A stretch of DNA of 64,000 nucleotides from Methylovirgula sp. HY1. GTDB taxonomy: Bacteria; Pseudomonadota; Alphaproteobacteria; Rhizobiales; Beijerinckiaceae. The DNA lies in NCBI RefSeq assembly GCF_019343105.1, contig NZ_CP073764.1:2902001-2966000 (forward strand). The letters are read 5' to 3'. The position numbers were made by a program, and so were the translations under genes. The notes beneath the pieces were generated by a model. It did not search any database, was not told where the DNA came from, and saw nothing but the letters and a program-made list of their open reading frames with translations. Every line of letters begins with the position of its first letter. The stretch's first letter is position 1. Positions 1 to 8,920 of this stretch are shown piece by piece.

Positions 1-1428
1 GAACGCGGCTTCCCCGGCAAATATGTGATCACGCTCAACCGCTCCAGCATCGAGCCATTTCTCGCCATGTCGGCGCGCCGCGATCTGCGCGAAAAGGCCT
101 GGCGTGCCTGGATCTCGCGCGGCGAAAATGGCGGCGCGACCGACAATCGCGCGCTCGCCGTCGAAATGTTGCGGCTTCGCGCCGAGCGCGCCGGGCTGCT
201 CGACTATGACAGTTTCGCGCATTTCCGCCTTGCCGATACGATGGCGAAGACGCCGGATGCGGCGCAAGATCTTCTCGACAAAGTCTGGGTGCCGGCGCGC
301 GCCCGGGCGTTGCGCGAAGAAGCCGCTTTGCAAGCAGCAATCGCAGAGGAGGGCGCGAATTTCACCCTCGCGCCTTGGGACTGGCGCTATTACGCCGAAC
401 GCCGCCGCAAGGCCGAGTTCGATCTCGATGAATCGGAGATCAAGCCCTATCTGCAACTCGACCGCATGATCGAAGCCGTCTTCTTCACCGCGCAGCAGCT
501 CTTCGGTCTTTCGTTCAGCGAGCGGTTCGATCTGCCGCTCTATCATGCCGATGCGCGCGCCTTCGACGTGACGGGGCCGGATGGCAAGCCCGTGGCGCTT
601 TTCATCGGCGATTATTATGCGCGGCCGTCGAAACATGGCGGCGCCTGGATGAGCGAATATCGCGAACAGGAGAAACTCGACGGCGCGGTTTTGCCGATCA
701 TCGTCAATGTCTTGAATTTCGTGAAACCGGCGGCGGGTGAGGCCTGCCTGCTCAGTTTCGATGATGCGCGCACGCTCTTCCATGAATTCGGCCACGCGCT
801 GCATGGGCTCTTGTCGGATGTGACCTATCCGCTTTTGTCCGGCACCAGCGTGGCGCGCGATTTCGTCGAATTCCCGTCGCAGCTCTATGAACATTGGCTG
901 GAGCAAAAAGAAATCTTGCGCCGCTTCGCGCTGCATTACCGCACCAACGACCCCATGCCCGAAGCGCTGCTCGAAAAGCTGCTGGCGGCGCGCCAGTTCA
1001 ATCAGGGTTTCGCGACGGTCGAATATACCGCCTCGGCGCTCGTCGATCTCGCGCTGCATCGTCAAAAGCCGAGCGCGGATCTCGACATTCTCGCGGTTGA
1101 AAAAGCTTTGCTCGAAAAACTCGGCATGCCGAAGGGCATCGTCATGCGCCATCGCACGCCGCATTTCACCCATGTCTTCTCGGGCGATTCCTATGCGGCG
1201 GGCTATTATTCCTATCTCTGGTCGGAAGTGCTCGATGCCGATGGCTTCGATGCCTTTGTCGAAACCGGCAATATTTTCGATGCGGAAGTCGCGCGCAAAT
1301 TGCGCGACAATGTCTATGCCGCCGGCAATCGCACCGAACCGGAGGCGGCCTATCTCGGCTTTCGCGGCCGCGCACCCTCGGCCGCGCCTTTGTTGAAAAA
1401 GCGCGGGCTCACGGGCGAGGCGGCGTAA
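1..1428 (+). CDS. M3 family peptidase (peptidyl-dipeptidase Dcp-like), 5' truncated by window edge
   Basis: Zinc metallopeptidase that degrades oligopeptides, probably cytoplasmic. The reading frame is open from the first base, and the first in-frame ATG (25) is not the real start. About 475 residues are present against roughly 680 usual for Dcp/oligopeptidase A, so about the N-terminal third lies upstream. The zinc motif HEFGH is encoded at 781-795. The tail (FSGDSYAAGYYSYLWSEV, then FVETGNIFD) is typical of M3 C-termini. The stop lies 2 bases from the stop of the convergent J-domain gene. Family assignment is firm; Dcp versus another M3A member is inferred from the C-terminal half only. Confidence 0.9.
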   Translation, partial: ERGFPGKYVITLNRSSIEPFLAMSARRDLREKAWRAWISRGENGGATDNRALAVEMLRLRAERAGLLDYDSFAHFRLADTMAKTPDAAQDLLDKVWVPARARALREEAALQAAIAEEGANFTLAPWDWRYYAERRRKAEFDLDESEIKPYLQLDRMIEAVFFTAQQLFGLSFSERFDLPLYHADARAFDVTGPDGKPVALFIGDYYARPSKHGGAWMSEYREQEKLDGAVLPIIVNVLNFVKPAAGEACLLSFDDARTLFHEFGHALHGLLSDVTYPLLSGTSVARDFVEFPSQLYEHWLEQKEILRRFALHYRTNDPMPEALLEKLLAARQFNQGFATVEYTASALVDLALHRQKPSADLDILAVEKALLEKLGMPKGIVMRHRTPHFTHVFSGDSYAAGYYSYLWSEVLDADGFDAFVETGNIFDAEVARKLRDNVYAAGNRTEPEAAYLGFRGRAPSAAPLLKKRGLTGEAA

Positions 1429-1430
1429 CC

Positions 1431-1916
1431 CTACGAGGCGTCCGCGAAGAGTTCGAGCAGGGCATCGCGGGCTTCCGTAATGCGGCAATAATCTTCGTCG
1501 CTGCCGCCGACATCGGGATGCGCGATCTTGGCCAGCCGCCGGAAGGCGGCATTGATCTCGGCCGAGGTGAGCTCGCCCTCCAGCGGCAGGTGCAGGACCT
1601 CGCGATCCTCCTGATCGTCGTAAGCCTGCCGTAGCATCAGGGCGCGGCGTTTTTCTTGGGCTTCGAGGCGGAGTTGGTCCTGAAGCTCCCGCCATTTCGA
1701 AAGCGACAGGACGAGACAGGCGCCAAAGGCGACGCGACCCTCGCTTTCGAGTTCGTCGAGATTGAACGGTCCCACGGCGTCATAGGGCGGTGCAAGACAG
1801 GCGCTGCGGCCGCCCTCGCCCTCCTCGATGAGGCCGATGATCACCTTATCGGCGATTCCGAGCGAGCCGTTGTAGACAACCCACCCCTCTTTGTCCGTCA
1901 TGCCGCGCGCTTTCAT
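1431..1916 (-). CDS. J-domain (DnaJ-like) protein
   Basis: Probable Hsp70 co-chaperone of about 161 residues. The J domain is at the C-terminus instead of the usual N-terminus: helix II/III residues AFRRLAKIAHPDVGG carry the invariant HPD tripeptide, followed by DYCRITEARDALLELF. The N-terminal part (DKEGWVVYNGSLGIADK) matches no domain I know. An upstream ATG at 1988 would add 24 low-complexity residues; ATGs at 1916 (MKARG) and 1901 (MTDKEG) are more plausible, and the choice between them is not settled. It lies downstream of proB on the same strand. The client and the Hsp70 partner are unknown. Confidence 0.75.
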   Translation of the reverse strand: MKARGMTDKEGWVVYNGSLGIADKVIIGLIEEGEGGRSACLAPPYDAVGPFNLDELESEGRVAFGACLVLSLSKWRELQDQLRLEAQEKRRALMLRQAYDDQEDREVLHLPLEGELTSAEINAAFRRLAKIAHPDVGGSDEDYCRITEARDALLELFADAS

Positions 1917-2038
1917 GCATGAGCCGGTGCCGACCCCCGTCGTTTCGGACGAAAGGGCTTGCGGCGGCTGGACCATCCGCGCGTCCATGCATGTTCAGAG
2001 CCAAAGGGGGCGGGCTAGGTTGGCTGCCGCCCAGAGCC

Positions 2039-3211
2039 TCAATCCCCTGCGAGCACCATATCGTCGCGATGAATGATCTCGGCGCGGCCCTGCATGCCGA
2101 GCAGCGCCTCGATGTCGCGGGAATTGCGGCCGGCGATCTGCACGGCATCGCCGGCATCATAGGCGACGAGCCCGCGGCCGATCTCGGCGCCCAGTTCATC
2201 GCGGATGACGACGCAATCGCCGCGGGCGAAATTGCCTTCGATCTTTTTCACGCCAGCCGGAAGCAGGCTTTTGCCGCTCGCAATGGCGCGCGCGGCACCC
2301 GAATCGACATGCAGCGCGCCGCGCGGTTCGATCGATCCGGCGATCCATTTCTTCCGCGCCGTGACGGGATTGGAGCCGGTGAGGAACCAGGTGCAAGGCG
2401 CGGAATCGGCAATGCGCGCGACGGGATGATCGACGCGGCCGTCGGCGATCACCATATGGGTGCCGCCGGTCGTTGCGATCTTGCCGGCCTCGATCTTCGT
2501 CCGCATGCCGCCGCGCGACAGAATCGATGCGGCGCCGCCCGCCATGGCTTCAATCTCGGCGGTGATTTTCGGCACGCATTCGATCAGCTTCGCATCGGCG
2601 TTCGCGGCCGGCGGCGCGGTATAGAGCCCGGCGACATCGGAGAGAAGAATCAGCAGATCGGCGGACGCCATGGTGGCGACGCGCGCGGCGAGCCGATCAT
2701 TGTCGCCATAGCGGATCTCGCTCGTGGCAACCGTATCATTCTCATTAATGACCGGCACGGCCTTGAGATCGAGCAAGCGGCCGATGGTGGCGCGCGCGTT
2801 GAGATAGCGGCGGCGCTCTTCCGTATCGGCATAGGTGACGAGGATTTGCCCGGCGGTGAGTTTGCGGTCGCCCAAGACTTCTGCCCAGATGCGCGCCAGC
2901 GCGATTTGGCCGACGGCGGCGGCGGCCTGGCTGTCTTCGAGCTTCAATGTGCCGGCGGGCAGGCCGAGAACGCTGCGCCCCATCGCCACCGCGCCGGAAG
3001 ACACGACGAGGACATCGGCGCCGCGGCTATGCAGCGCGGCGATGTCGTCGGCGAGCATTTCGAGCCAGGTGCGGCGGAGCGCGCCTTGCGCCGCGTCGAC
3101 GAGCAGCGACGATCCGACCTTGATGGTGATGCGGCGAAATTGGTCGAGCCGCGGCGCCGGCGTCGCACCGGCTTTCTCCGCGTCGATGGACAATGCGGTT
3201 ACGGATGCCAT
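2039..3211 (-). CDS. proB: Glutamate 5-kinase
   Basis: Phosphorylates L-glutamate to glutamyl-5-phosphate, the first step of proline synthesis, in the cytoplasm. At 390 residues it has the long bacterial architecture. An amino-acid kinase domain begins at [12 protein letters not shown] (about residue 28) and contains [10 protein letters not shown] and [16 protein letters not shown]-terminal PUA domain follows from about residue 290 ([26 protein letters not shown]). The start codon overlaps the 3' end of obgE by 13 bases, implying translational coupling. The obgE-proB order is common in Hyphomicrobiales, where proA often follows; proA is not seen here. Confidence 0.95.
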   Translation of the reverse strand: MASVTALSIDAEKAGATPAPRLDQFRRITIKVGSSLLVDAAQGALRRTWLEMLADDIAALHSRGADVLVVSSGAVAMGRSVLGLPAGTLKLEDSQAAAAVGQIALARIWAEVLGDRKLTAGQILVTYADTEERRRYLNARATIGRLLDLKAVPVINENDTVATSEIRYGDNDRLAARVATMASADLLILLSDVAGLYTAPPAANADAKLIECVPKITAEIEAMAGGAASILSRGGMRTKIEAGKIATTGGTHMVIADGRVDHPVARIADSAPCTWFLTGSNPVTARKKWIAGSIEPRGALHVDSGAARAIASGKSLLPAGVKKIEGNFARGDCVVIRDELGAEIGRGLVAYDAGDAVQIAGRNSRDIEALLGMQGRAEIIHRDDMVLAGD

Positions 3212-4233
3212 GCCACAACTTCCGCAACCGGCGTCTCGGCCTTTTCCGCCGCGGCGATGGCCGCGCGCAGCGCCCGCAAAACCTCATCGACATTTTCATG
3301 GGTCGCCGCCGAAAGCCGCAGCGGTGTCTTCTTCGCGGCGCGCTTCAGCCGGGCCATCTGCGTCTTCAAGGTTTCCGCGTCGACCGTATCGACCTTGGAA
3401 AGCGCGACGATCTCCGGCTTTTCCGGCAGGCCGGCATCATAGGCTTCGAGCTCGCGCCGCACTGTCTTATAGGTCTCGCCGGCATGGTCGCAGCCGGCAT
3501 CGACGAGATGCAGGAGCACGCGGCAGCGTTCGATATGGCCGAGGAAATGGTCGCCGAGCCCATGGCCCTCATGCGCGCCTTCGATGAGGCCGGGAATATC
3601 GGCAAGCACGAATTCGGTTCCATCACTGGCGACGACGCCGAGCTGCGGGTGGAGCGTCGAGAAAGGATAATCGGCGATTTTCGGCTTGGCCGAGGTGACG
3701 GTGGCGAGAAAGGTGGATTTGCCCGCATTGGGCAGGCCGACGAGGCCGGCATCGGCGATCAGTTTCAAGACGAGATAAAGCGTGCGCTCCTCGCTCGGCT
3801 GGCCGGAATTGACGCGGCGCGGCGCCTGGTTGGTCGAGGTCTTGAAATGCGCATTGCCGAAGCCGCCATTGCCGCCCTTGGCGAGACGAACGCTCTGCCC
3901 GACTTCGGTCAAATCGGCCAGAAGTTCCTCGGTTTCGGCATCGAAGATCTGCGTGCCGACCGGGACTTTGAGGACGGCATCCGCGCCTTTGCCGCCGGCA
4001 CGGTTCTGCCCCATGCCATGCATGCCGGTCTTGGCCTTGAAATGCTGCTGGAAGCGATAATCGACGAGCGTGTTGAGGCCGTCGACGCAAAGCGCCACGA
4101 CATCGCCACCGCGGCCGCCATCGCCGCCGTCGGGACCGCCGAATTCGATGAATTTCTCGCGCCGAAACGAGAGGCAGCCGGCGCCGCCGGCACCGGATTT
4201 CACATAGATTTTGGCCTGGTCGAGAAATTTCAT
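3199..4233 (-). CDS. obgE: Obg family GTPase
   Basis: Ribosome-associated GTPase involved in 50S maturation and stress or growth control. The protein is 344 residues from [17 protein letters not shown]. The glycine-rich Obg fold covers about 1-158 ([14 protein letters not shown]). G motifs are G1 GLPNAGKST (about residue 165), G3 DIPGLIEGA, and G4 written SKVD instead of NKxD. A longer in-frame start at 4356 is rejected because it adds a non-family N-terminus and runs into the palindrome at 4323. Its stop overlaps the proB start. It follows rplU and rpmA on the same strand, the usual rplU-rpmA-obgE arrangement, with a GNAT gene inserted. Confidence 0.96.
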   Translation of the reverse strand: MKFLDQAKIYVKSGAGGAGCLSFRREKFIEFGGPDGGDGGRGGDVVALCVDGLNTLVDYRFQQHFKAKTGMHGMGQNRAGGKGADAVLKVPVGTQIFDAETEELLADLTEVGQSVRLAKGGNGGFGNAHFKTSTNQAPRRVNSGQPSEERTLYLVLKLIADAGLVGLPNAGKSTFLATVTSAKPKIADYPFSTLHPQLGVVASDGTEFVLADIPGLIEGAHEGHGLGDHFLGHIERCRVLLHLVDAGCDHAGETYKTVRRELEAYDAGLPEKPEIVALSKVDTVDAETLKTQMARLKRAAKKTPLRLSAATHENVDEVLRALRAAIAAAEKAETPVAEVVAWHP

Positions 4234-4322
4234 GAGGATCGGGTATCGGGCTGCGAGCAAAATATCCTGACACGCCCTTGTCTTGCGACGGGCGCTCAGG
4301 GCGAAGGCATCAGAGCTATATC

Positions 4323-4344
4323 GGAAAAGTTTAGCAACTTTTCC
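4323..4344. repeat. C-module palindrome upstream of obgE
   Basis: Inverted repeat with 8-base arms, GGAAAAGT (4323-4330) and ACTTTTCC (4337-4344), around a 6-base loop. On the minus strand it is followed by GATAT. The same arms and flank recur at the end of the composite repeat near 60.3 kb. It lies about 90 bases upstream of the obgE start, so it could be read into obgE mRNA. Confidence 0.7.
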
Positions 4345-4435
4345 ACAGCGCCGCATGCCGAAAAGGCAAAGATTATTGCCGCCAAGCTCGGTGCAAAGGC
4401 GGCAATATCCCCGCTATTATCCTTTTCCACCGGGC

Positions 4436-5122
4436 CTATTCGCCCAAGGCCTCCGCCGCGGCCTCAGCCAAGGTCTCGGTGGCGCTCCGGCTCTGTTGCG
4501 CCATCGGCGGCATGCGCCGTTCGAGGCCGGAACGGCGCCAATCCGTCCGCTCGAGACAGAAGCGATTGCAGCTATGCAGGCCGCCGCGCGCCGGCAGAAG
4601 ATCGAGCCCGGTGTCGATATGGCTGAAGCCAGCCTTCTCGAGCACGCGCTGCGAGGCGAGATTGCCCAGCCGCGAATTGGCGCGGATGCGCGGCGCCGCG
4701 GAGAGGTTGAAGATCGCATCGACGAGCGCCTTCACCGCCTCGGTGGCAAAACCATTGCCCCAAGCCTGCGGCGCTACCGCATAGCCGATCTCGGCTTCGC
4801 CGGTTTCGGTCATGACCGCCGTCACGAGACCGATGACCGGCCGCGCCCCGGTCTTTTGCGAGAGCGCCAGATGGAGCGCCGCGCCCGCCGCATTTTCGGC
4901 GCGCGCTTGCAGAATGAAACGATCGGCCTCGCGCGCCGGATAGGGATGCGGGATCGCGGCCGTCATGCGCGCCACTTCGGGCAGCGCCGCAAAAGCGGCG
5001 ATCGCGGCAGCATCGCTGGCCCGCGGCCAGCGCAGCCACAGGCGCTTGGTCTCGAGACGGAAAACATCGTCGCTGGTCAAATCCGGAAATTTCACATCCG
5101 GAAATTTCAAATCCGGCAACAT
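4436..5122 (-). CDS. GNAT family N-acetyltransferase (RimJ/RimL type)
   Basis: Acetyl-CoA-dependent N-acyltransferase of about 228 residues; substrate unknown. The core reads RLETKRLWLRWPRASDAAAI, then IGLVTAVMTETGEAEIGYAVAPQAWGNGFATEAVKALVDAIF (acetyl-CoA binding region with QAWGNGFATEA), then ASQRVLEKAGF, the typical RimJ/RimL layout. ATG 5122 is chosen over 5182 because the extra 20 codons would be encoded by the terminator hairpin at 5165-5189. The N-terminus contains a 5-residue repeat (DLKFP, DVKFP) from a 15-bp tandem DNA repeat. Many Hyphomicrobiales carry a GNAT gene between rpmA and obgE; ribosomal-protein acetylation is only a guess. Confidence 0.85.
   Translation of the reverse strand: MLPDLKFPDVKFPDLTSDDVFRLETKRLWLRWPRASDAAAIAAFAALPEVARMTAAIPHPYPAREADRFILQARAENAAGAALHLALSQKTGARPVIGLVTAVMTETGEAEIGYAVAPQAWGNGFATEAVKALVDAIFNLSAAPRIRANSRLGNLASQRVLEKAGFSHIDTGLDLLPARGGLHSCNRFCLERTDWRRSGLERRMPPMAQQSRSATETLAEAAAEALGE
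5081..5115. repeat. 15-bp tandem repeat inside the acetyltransferase N-terminus
   Basis: ATCCGGAAATTTCA plus one variable base is repeated at 5081-5095 and 5096-5110, with a partial third unit from 5111. The unit is in frame and encodes KFPD-type pentapeptides just after the start codon, so copy changes would alter only the N-terminal tail length. Confidence 0.85.
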
Positions 5123-5164
5123 GTCGAGCTCCGGTCCACGGCCCCCTGCCGGGGGCCAAAACAA

Positions 5165-5189
5165 AAGGGAAGTGGCTCCCACTTCCCTT
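5165..5189. terminator. Terminator-like hairpin
   Basis: Perfect 11-bp inverted repeat AAGGGAAGTGG / CCACTTCCCTT with a CTC loop. It lies between rpmA and the acetyltransferase and works as a stem on either strand. It is the third of three consecutive hairpins met by transcripts leaving rpmA on the minus strand. Confidence 0.65.
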
Positions 5190-5190
5190 C

Positions 5191-5210
5191 AAAAACCCTG
5201 CCGGGTTTTT
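5191..5210. terminator. Bidirectional intrinsic terminator
   Basis: AAAAACCC (5191-5198), loop TGCC, GGGTTTTT (5203-5210). On both strands the stem ends in a T-run, the classic layout of a bidirectional terminator. The GC part of the stem is only 3 bp, so strength is uncertain. Confidence 0.55.
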
Positions 5211-5249
5211 CGCGGACTTTGCTCAGACTGTTCTGAGTGGCTCTCTCAC

Positions 5250-5293
5250 AAAAAAGCCTGTCCACCGGGTCTGGGAGCCGGTGGGGGCCTTTC
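5250..5293 (-). terminator. rpmA rho-independent terminator
   Basis: Immediately after the rpmA stop, on the minus strand, a GC-rich stem (CCACCGG 5262-5268 with CCGGTGG 5278-5284, extended outward by imperfect pairing of AGGCC with GGCCT-like bases) is followed by six T residues (A-run 5250-5255 on the plus strand). This is the best terminator candidate for the rplU-rpmA unit. Confidence 0.7.
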
Positions 5294-5306
5294 GGATCTC
5301 CACCGT

Positions 5307-5582
5307 TTACTCAGCGGCCTCGCGTTGCGGGGCCGGAACGACCGCTACCGAAGCTCGGCCACCATTTTTCGGTTTAAATTGCACTTGCCCGGCGACGAGT
5401 GCGAAAAGCGTATGGTCTTTGCCAATGCCGACATTCGCGCCGGGATGCCATTTGGTCCCCCGCTGACGCACGAGAATATTGCCGCCGATGACGTGCTCGC
5501 CGCCGAATTTCTTGACGCCAAGGCGCCGACCGTCCGAGTCGCGCCCGTTGCGGGAAGAGCCGCCTGCCTTTTTATGTGCCAT
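5307..5582 (-). CDS. rpmA: 50S ribosomal protein L27
   Basis: Protein of the large ribosomal subunit near the peptidyl-transferase centre. It has 91 residues and begins [20 protein letters not shown], the canonical L27 N-terminus, which fixes the start at 5582 instead of an upstream ATG at 5630. It continues [31 protein letters not shown], fully typical. It lies 164 bases downstream of rplU and is followed by a strong hairpin-plus-T-run terminator. Confidence 0.98.
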   Translation of the reverse strand: MAHKKAGGSSRNGRDSDGRRLGVKKFGGEHVIGGNILVRQRGTKWHPGANVGIGKDHTLFALVAGQVQFKPKNGGRASVAVVPAPQREAAE

Positions 5583-5746
5583 CTTGCCGGGTCCGAATTC
5601 TGAGGCTGCAATAGGATTCGCCAGCGCCACGCCGACAAGTCCTCAAGCCTTATTACCTGAACAATATTATCCTATTGGCTTCGCGCCGCAAGATCCTACC
5701 CGTCCCTTACAGAAGAACGAAGCAAGAATCACGCCCGAAACCGCTT

Positions 5747-6058
5747 TTAGGCCGAGACGCCCGTGATCTTCACGACCGTCAGATCCTGCCTATGACCGCG
5801 CTTGCGCTTGGAGTTCTGTCGGCGCCGCTTTTTGAAGGAAATCACCTTCGGTCCGCGCGTCTGCTCGACGATCTCGGCGGTGACGGTCACCCCTTCGATA
5901 AAGGGCGCTCCGAGGCGGGCTTCGCCGTCTCCAGCGAGCATCAGCACATCGGTAAAGGTCACGACATCGCCGGGCTCGCCGGCCAGCGTCATGACTGTGA
6001 TGACGTCATCGGCGGCAACGCTATATTGCTTACCGCCGGTCTTGATCACTGCGAACAT
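5747..6058 (-). CDS. rplU: 50S ribosomal protein L21
   Basis: Large-subunit ribosomal protein of 103 residues. It starts [20 protein letters not shown] and contains the L21 signature [16 protein letters not shown] near the C-terminus. The start at 6058 is set by this conserved N-terminus; the upstream ATG at 6082 gives a non-family extension. It is the first gene of the minus-strand rplU-rpmA-(GNAT)-obgE-proB block, so the promoter should lie in 6059-6441. Confidence 0.98.
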   Translation of the reverse strand: MFAVIKTGGKQYSVAADDVITVMTLAGEPGDVVTFTDVLMLAGDGEARLGAPFIEGVTVTAEIVEQTRGPKVISFKKRRRQNSKRKRGHRQDLTVVKITGVSA

Positions 6059-6441
6059 CTTTGCCTCGTGTTCATCTGGCACTGTCGCGGCCTTTCAAAG
6101 CCTGACGTCCAGCTTCTTGCAGTTATTGGATCTTGATCGTTGAATTTGTTCGCGAAGAGACTTGCCTGTAAGCCAGTCTTTTCAAACGACAAAGCGCGGC
6201 ATGGGCCGCGCGGTCTTGGAAGGTGTAGCCGCCGCCGCCGTCTCTGTCAACCGGATCGATGCGGGCAACGGCTGCCGCAATTGAGCCATCTTCCAGGGCT
6301 TCGGTGCGCAGCTAGGTCTAGTTTCATTTCGGCATCATCTTGATTCGATGGGGTGGCCATTAAAGTGCGCCACGCAGCAAGGGTATTGGCCTTACGGACG
6401 GCCGAGGCTAAGTTCGGCCGGTTGCCAGATGACGGGAACTT
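6059..6441. other. Divergent intergenic region upstream of rplU and the M23 peptidase
   Basis: 383 bases with no convincing gene. A perfect 7-bp inverted repeat, GCGCGGC / GCCGCGC with ATGG loop, lies at 6194-6211. On the minus strand it is followed by a weak T-rich stretch. It could be a terminator or part of an rplU leader. I see no confident promoter. Confidence 0.5.
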
Positions 6442-8442
6442 GTGTTGCGGATGCAATCTCTCAGCGCCTATGGCCGTTCCGACGGTTCGGCTATGATCGC
6501 CGAATTGGGCCTCGAACCCGCCATAGAGGTGAATGGGGAGCGGCACCGACCTTTCGATCGGCGGCGTGTTTCGTGGCGCTGGCTCTTGGGAACGGTTCTC
6601 ACTGGCCTGAGCGGCGCAGCGCTCATCAGCGCTGCGATTTATGCCGCGCTCGACCATCAATCGAATTTCGCACAGGCGCCGTCCGTCGCGGTGATCGTGC
6701 ACAAAGACACCGATTCCGGAATCAACCCGCGCAAGGGTGATCGTCTCGTCAAAGCGGTGGATCTCATCGCGGCGAAACAGACGTTCAAAGAGCCGACGAC
6801 GATCAAGGTCGGCGACCGGGAAGTCGTCAAAATCCACACGTTCACCCATGTCGAAACGACGCTTTTGACCGCGAGCGCGGGTTATGCCGACGAGGTGCCG
6901 CGGTTTAATCCGCTGAAGCTTTTGGCCGACGCGCGCAATCCCATCGAGACGCCGGCGCCAGAGCCGCAAACCGGCGACGCGGAAGTCTCCTGGTCGATGC
7001 GCGACCTGCTGGTCCAGGACCTGTCGAAGATAGCGGTTCTGTCGCCGGAGGAGGTCCAGGCGCAGGTGGCCGAAACGATCAAGAGCGCGCTCGAGGTCGG
7101 CAGCCGCCCGATTGCGTTGCCAGCGCAACTCCTCCTGATGCGGACGAGCCGCGCCAATCCCGCCGGTGCGCTGGCCTATGCCAATCCGGGCGATCCGATC
7201 ATCTCCTCACCATTCTCCTCGATCGAGGTGCGGATGGTGCCGGAGAATGTGACCGTCAAGCGACGAACCACCCCGCCGCATGAAGTGACTCAGATGGACG
7301 AGCGGCTGGTTATCGTGCGGCATGGCGAGACGCTCGAGGATGTGCTGAAGGCGGCCAAGGTACCGGAAGAGACGGTCGCCGCGGTGATAGCCGCGCTTGC
7401 GCCGAAACGTGGTCAGGCCGCCGTGGCCGAAGGACGGCGGCTCAAGCTCATGTTCGCCGATCTCGACGGATCAGGTCATAACATGTCGCTGGCACGTCTC
7501 TCGGTCTATGACGGTGAAACGCTGGAAGCCGTGGTCGCGATTACGGATCAAGACACTTACGTCCGCGTCAATGATCTCGATGCGGGCGTGAAAAAGCCCG
7601 GCGCGGAGCAAGAGCAGGACGACGACGAAAATGCGATGCGGCTCTACAACTCGCTTTATGAGACTGCTCTGAAGCAGGACATTCCGCGGCCGATCGTCGA
7701 CGATATGGTGCGGATTTTCGCTAATGACGCCGATTTGCAGCGGTCAGTCTCCAGCGGTGATTCCTTCGAGGCGCTCTATGACGACGGCGATTCCACCGAG
7801 CACCGAAACGAACTCCTCTACGCATCGCTCACCACTCACAATCAGACCTTCCGCTACTACCGTTTTCGGACCCTGGACGACGGAGCTGTCGATTTCTATG
7901 ACCCGAGCGGAAAATCTTCGCGTAAGTTCCTGATCCGGATTCCCGTCATAGGCGCCCGGATCACCTCCCCCTTCGGCATGCGCTTTCATCCGGTTCTCGG
8001 CTATACGCGAATGCATACGGGAACGGATTTTGCCGCGTCGATCGGTACGCCGGTTTTCGCAGCGGGCAATGGAACGATTATTTCGGATGGATGGGATGCC
8101 GGCTACGGGCGCCGGATCGAAATCAAGCATGCCAATGGCTATGAGAGCACCTACAATCACCTATCCGCCTTTGCGCGGGGCCTCAGGCAGGGCGAATGGG
8201 TAAGGCAAGGCCAAGTCATCGGCTATATTGGTCAGAGCGGTCTCGCGACCGGCCCGCATCTGCATTATGAAGTTTTGGTCAATGGCCATTTCGTCGATCC
8301 GATGAAGGTCAAACTCGCCCATACGCGCGAGATTCGCGGCACCATGCTCGCCGACTTCAAGCGCGAGCGGAATCGGATCAATATGCTGGTGGCGAAGGCG
8401 CCCAATGCTGCTCCCGTCGTCGCCGAGCGGCAGGAAAAATAA
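6442..8442 (+). CDS. M23 family metallopeptidase, membrane-anchored
   Basis: Probable peptidoglycan DD-endopeptidase or LytM-type regulator, 666 residues. One transmembrane helix (WLLGTVLTGLSGAALISAAIYAAL, about 50-75) places the bulk in the periplasm. A LysM/OapA-like segment lies around 285-340 (VIVRHGETLEDVLKAAKVPE). The C-terminal LytM domain has the zinc motifs HTGTDFA (about 525) and HLHYE (about 607), so it appears catalytically intact. GTG 6442 and ATG 6451 are both possible starts. It stands alone in its orientation, divergent from rplU. Confidence 0.88.
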   Translation: MLRMQSLSAYGRSDGSAMIAELGLEPAIEVNGERHRPFDRRRVSWRWLLGTVLTGLSGAALISAAIYAALDHQSNFAQAPSVAVIVHKDTDSGINPRKGDRLVKAVDLIAAKQTFKEPTTIKVGDREVVKIHTFTHVETTLLTASAGYADEVPRFNPLKLLADARNPIETPAPEPQTGDAEVSWSMRDLLVQDLSKIAVLSPEEVQAQVAETIKSALEVGSRPIALPAQLLLMRTSRANPAGALAYANPGDPIISSPFSSIEVRMVPENVTVKRRTTPPHEVTQMDERLVIVRHGETLEDVLKAAKVPEETVAAVIAALAPKRGQAAVAEGRRLKLMFADLDGSGHNMSLARLSVYDGETLEAVVAITDQDTYVRVNDLDAGVKKPGAEQEQDDDENAMRLYNSLYETALKQDIPRPIVDDMVRIFANDADLQRSVSSGDSFEALYDDGDSTEHRNELLYASLTTHNQTFRYYRFRTLDDGAVDFYDPSGKSSRKFLIRIPVIGARITSPFGMRFHPVLGYTRMHTGTDFAASIGTPVFAAGNGTIISDGWDAGYGRRIEIKHANGYESTYNHLSAFARGLRQGEWVRQGQVIGYIGQSGLATGPHLHYEVLVNGHFVDPMKVKLAHTREIRGTMLADFKRERNRINMLVAKAPNAAPVVAERQEK

Positions 8443-8920
8443 AGCAACCGACCGAATGCGGCGGCCGGCGGGATTCCCGCACGCGCTTGCGATAATGGCG
8501 CAAGTGCCGTTGCCGCCTGCCGCCGTCTCCGCCGAGATTTTTCGGTCTCTGAAGCCGGCTTCAGGGTACGATATTTTCAGGATGTGACGTATTTTTGAGC
8601 GAGCCGAAGCTGAAGAAAGTCCCAGGCGTCGCTGCTTTGTTCCGATTTTCGGATCGCCTGACACATCCGCGGCCGGCGCGAGATCATTTTGTTTAGGATT
8701 GGTTAAATCTAAGGAATGGGGCGACTTCGGGTCTATCCGATGACTTCAAAAATCTTTTGGATTTCAAACCTATAGAGCTGAATTGCGCCGGCCGGACCGG
8801 ACCGCCGTTCGGTTCCCGTTCGCGCCCTGATATCGTATGCTGATCGGAATCTTGAGGCCACGGCCAATCTTATCCCATTGATCATGTTTATGCCGCGGAA
8901 ACTCATGTTATAAACGCTTT
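8443..8920. other. Intergenic region with no recognised feature
   Basis: 478 bases between the M23 peptidase and the first ParA-like ATPase. It becomes AT-rich after about 8690, which suits a promoter for the downstream gene, but I cannot assign -35/-10 boxes with confidence. No RNA gene or repeat is recognised. Confidence 0.4.

Noticed and set aside
1919-3442. 507-codon plus-strand open frame
   Set aside because: Antisense to proB and obgE, which have clear motifs; arginine/glycine-rich translation typical of a high-GC shadow frame.
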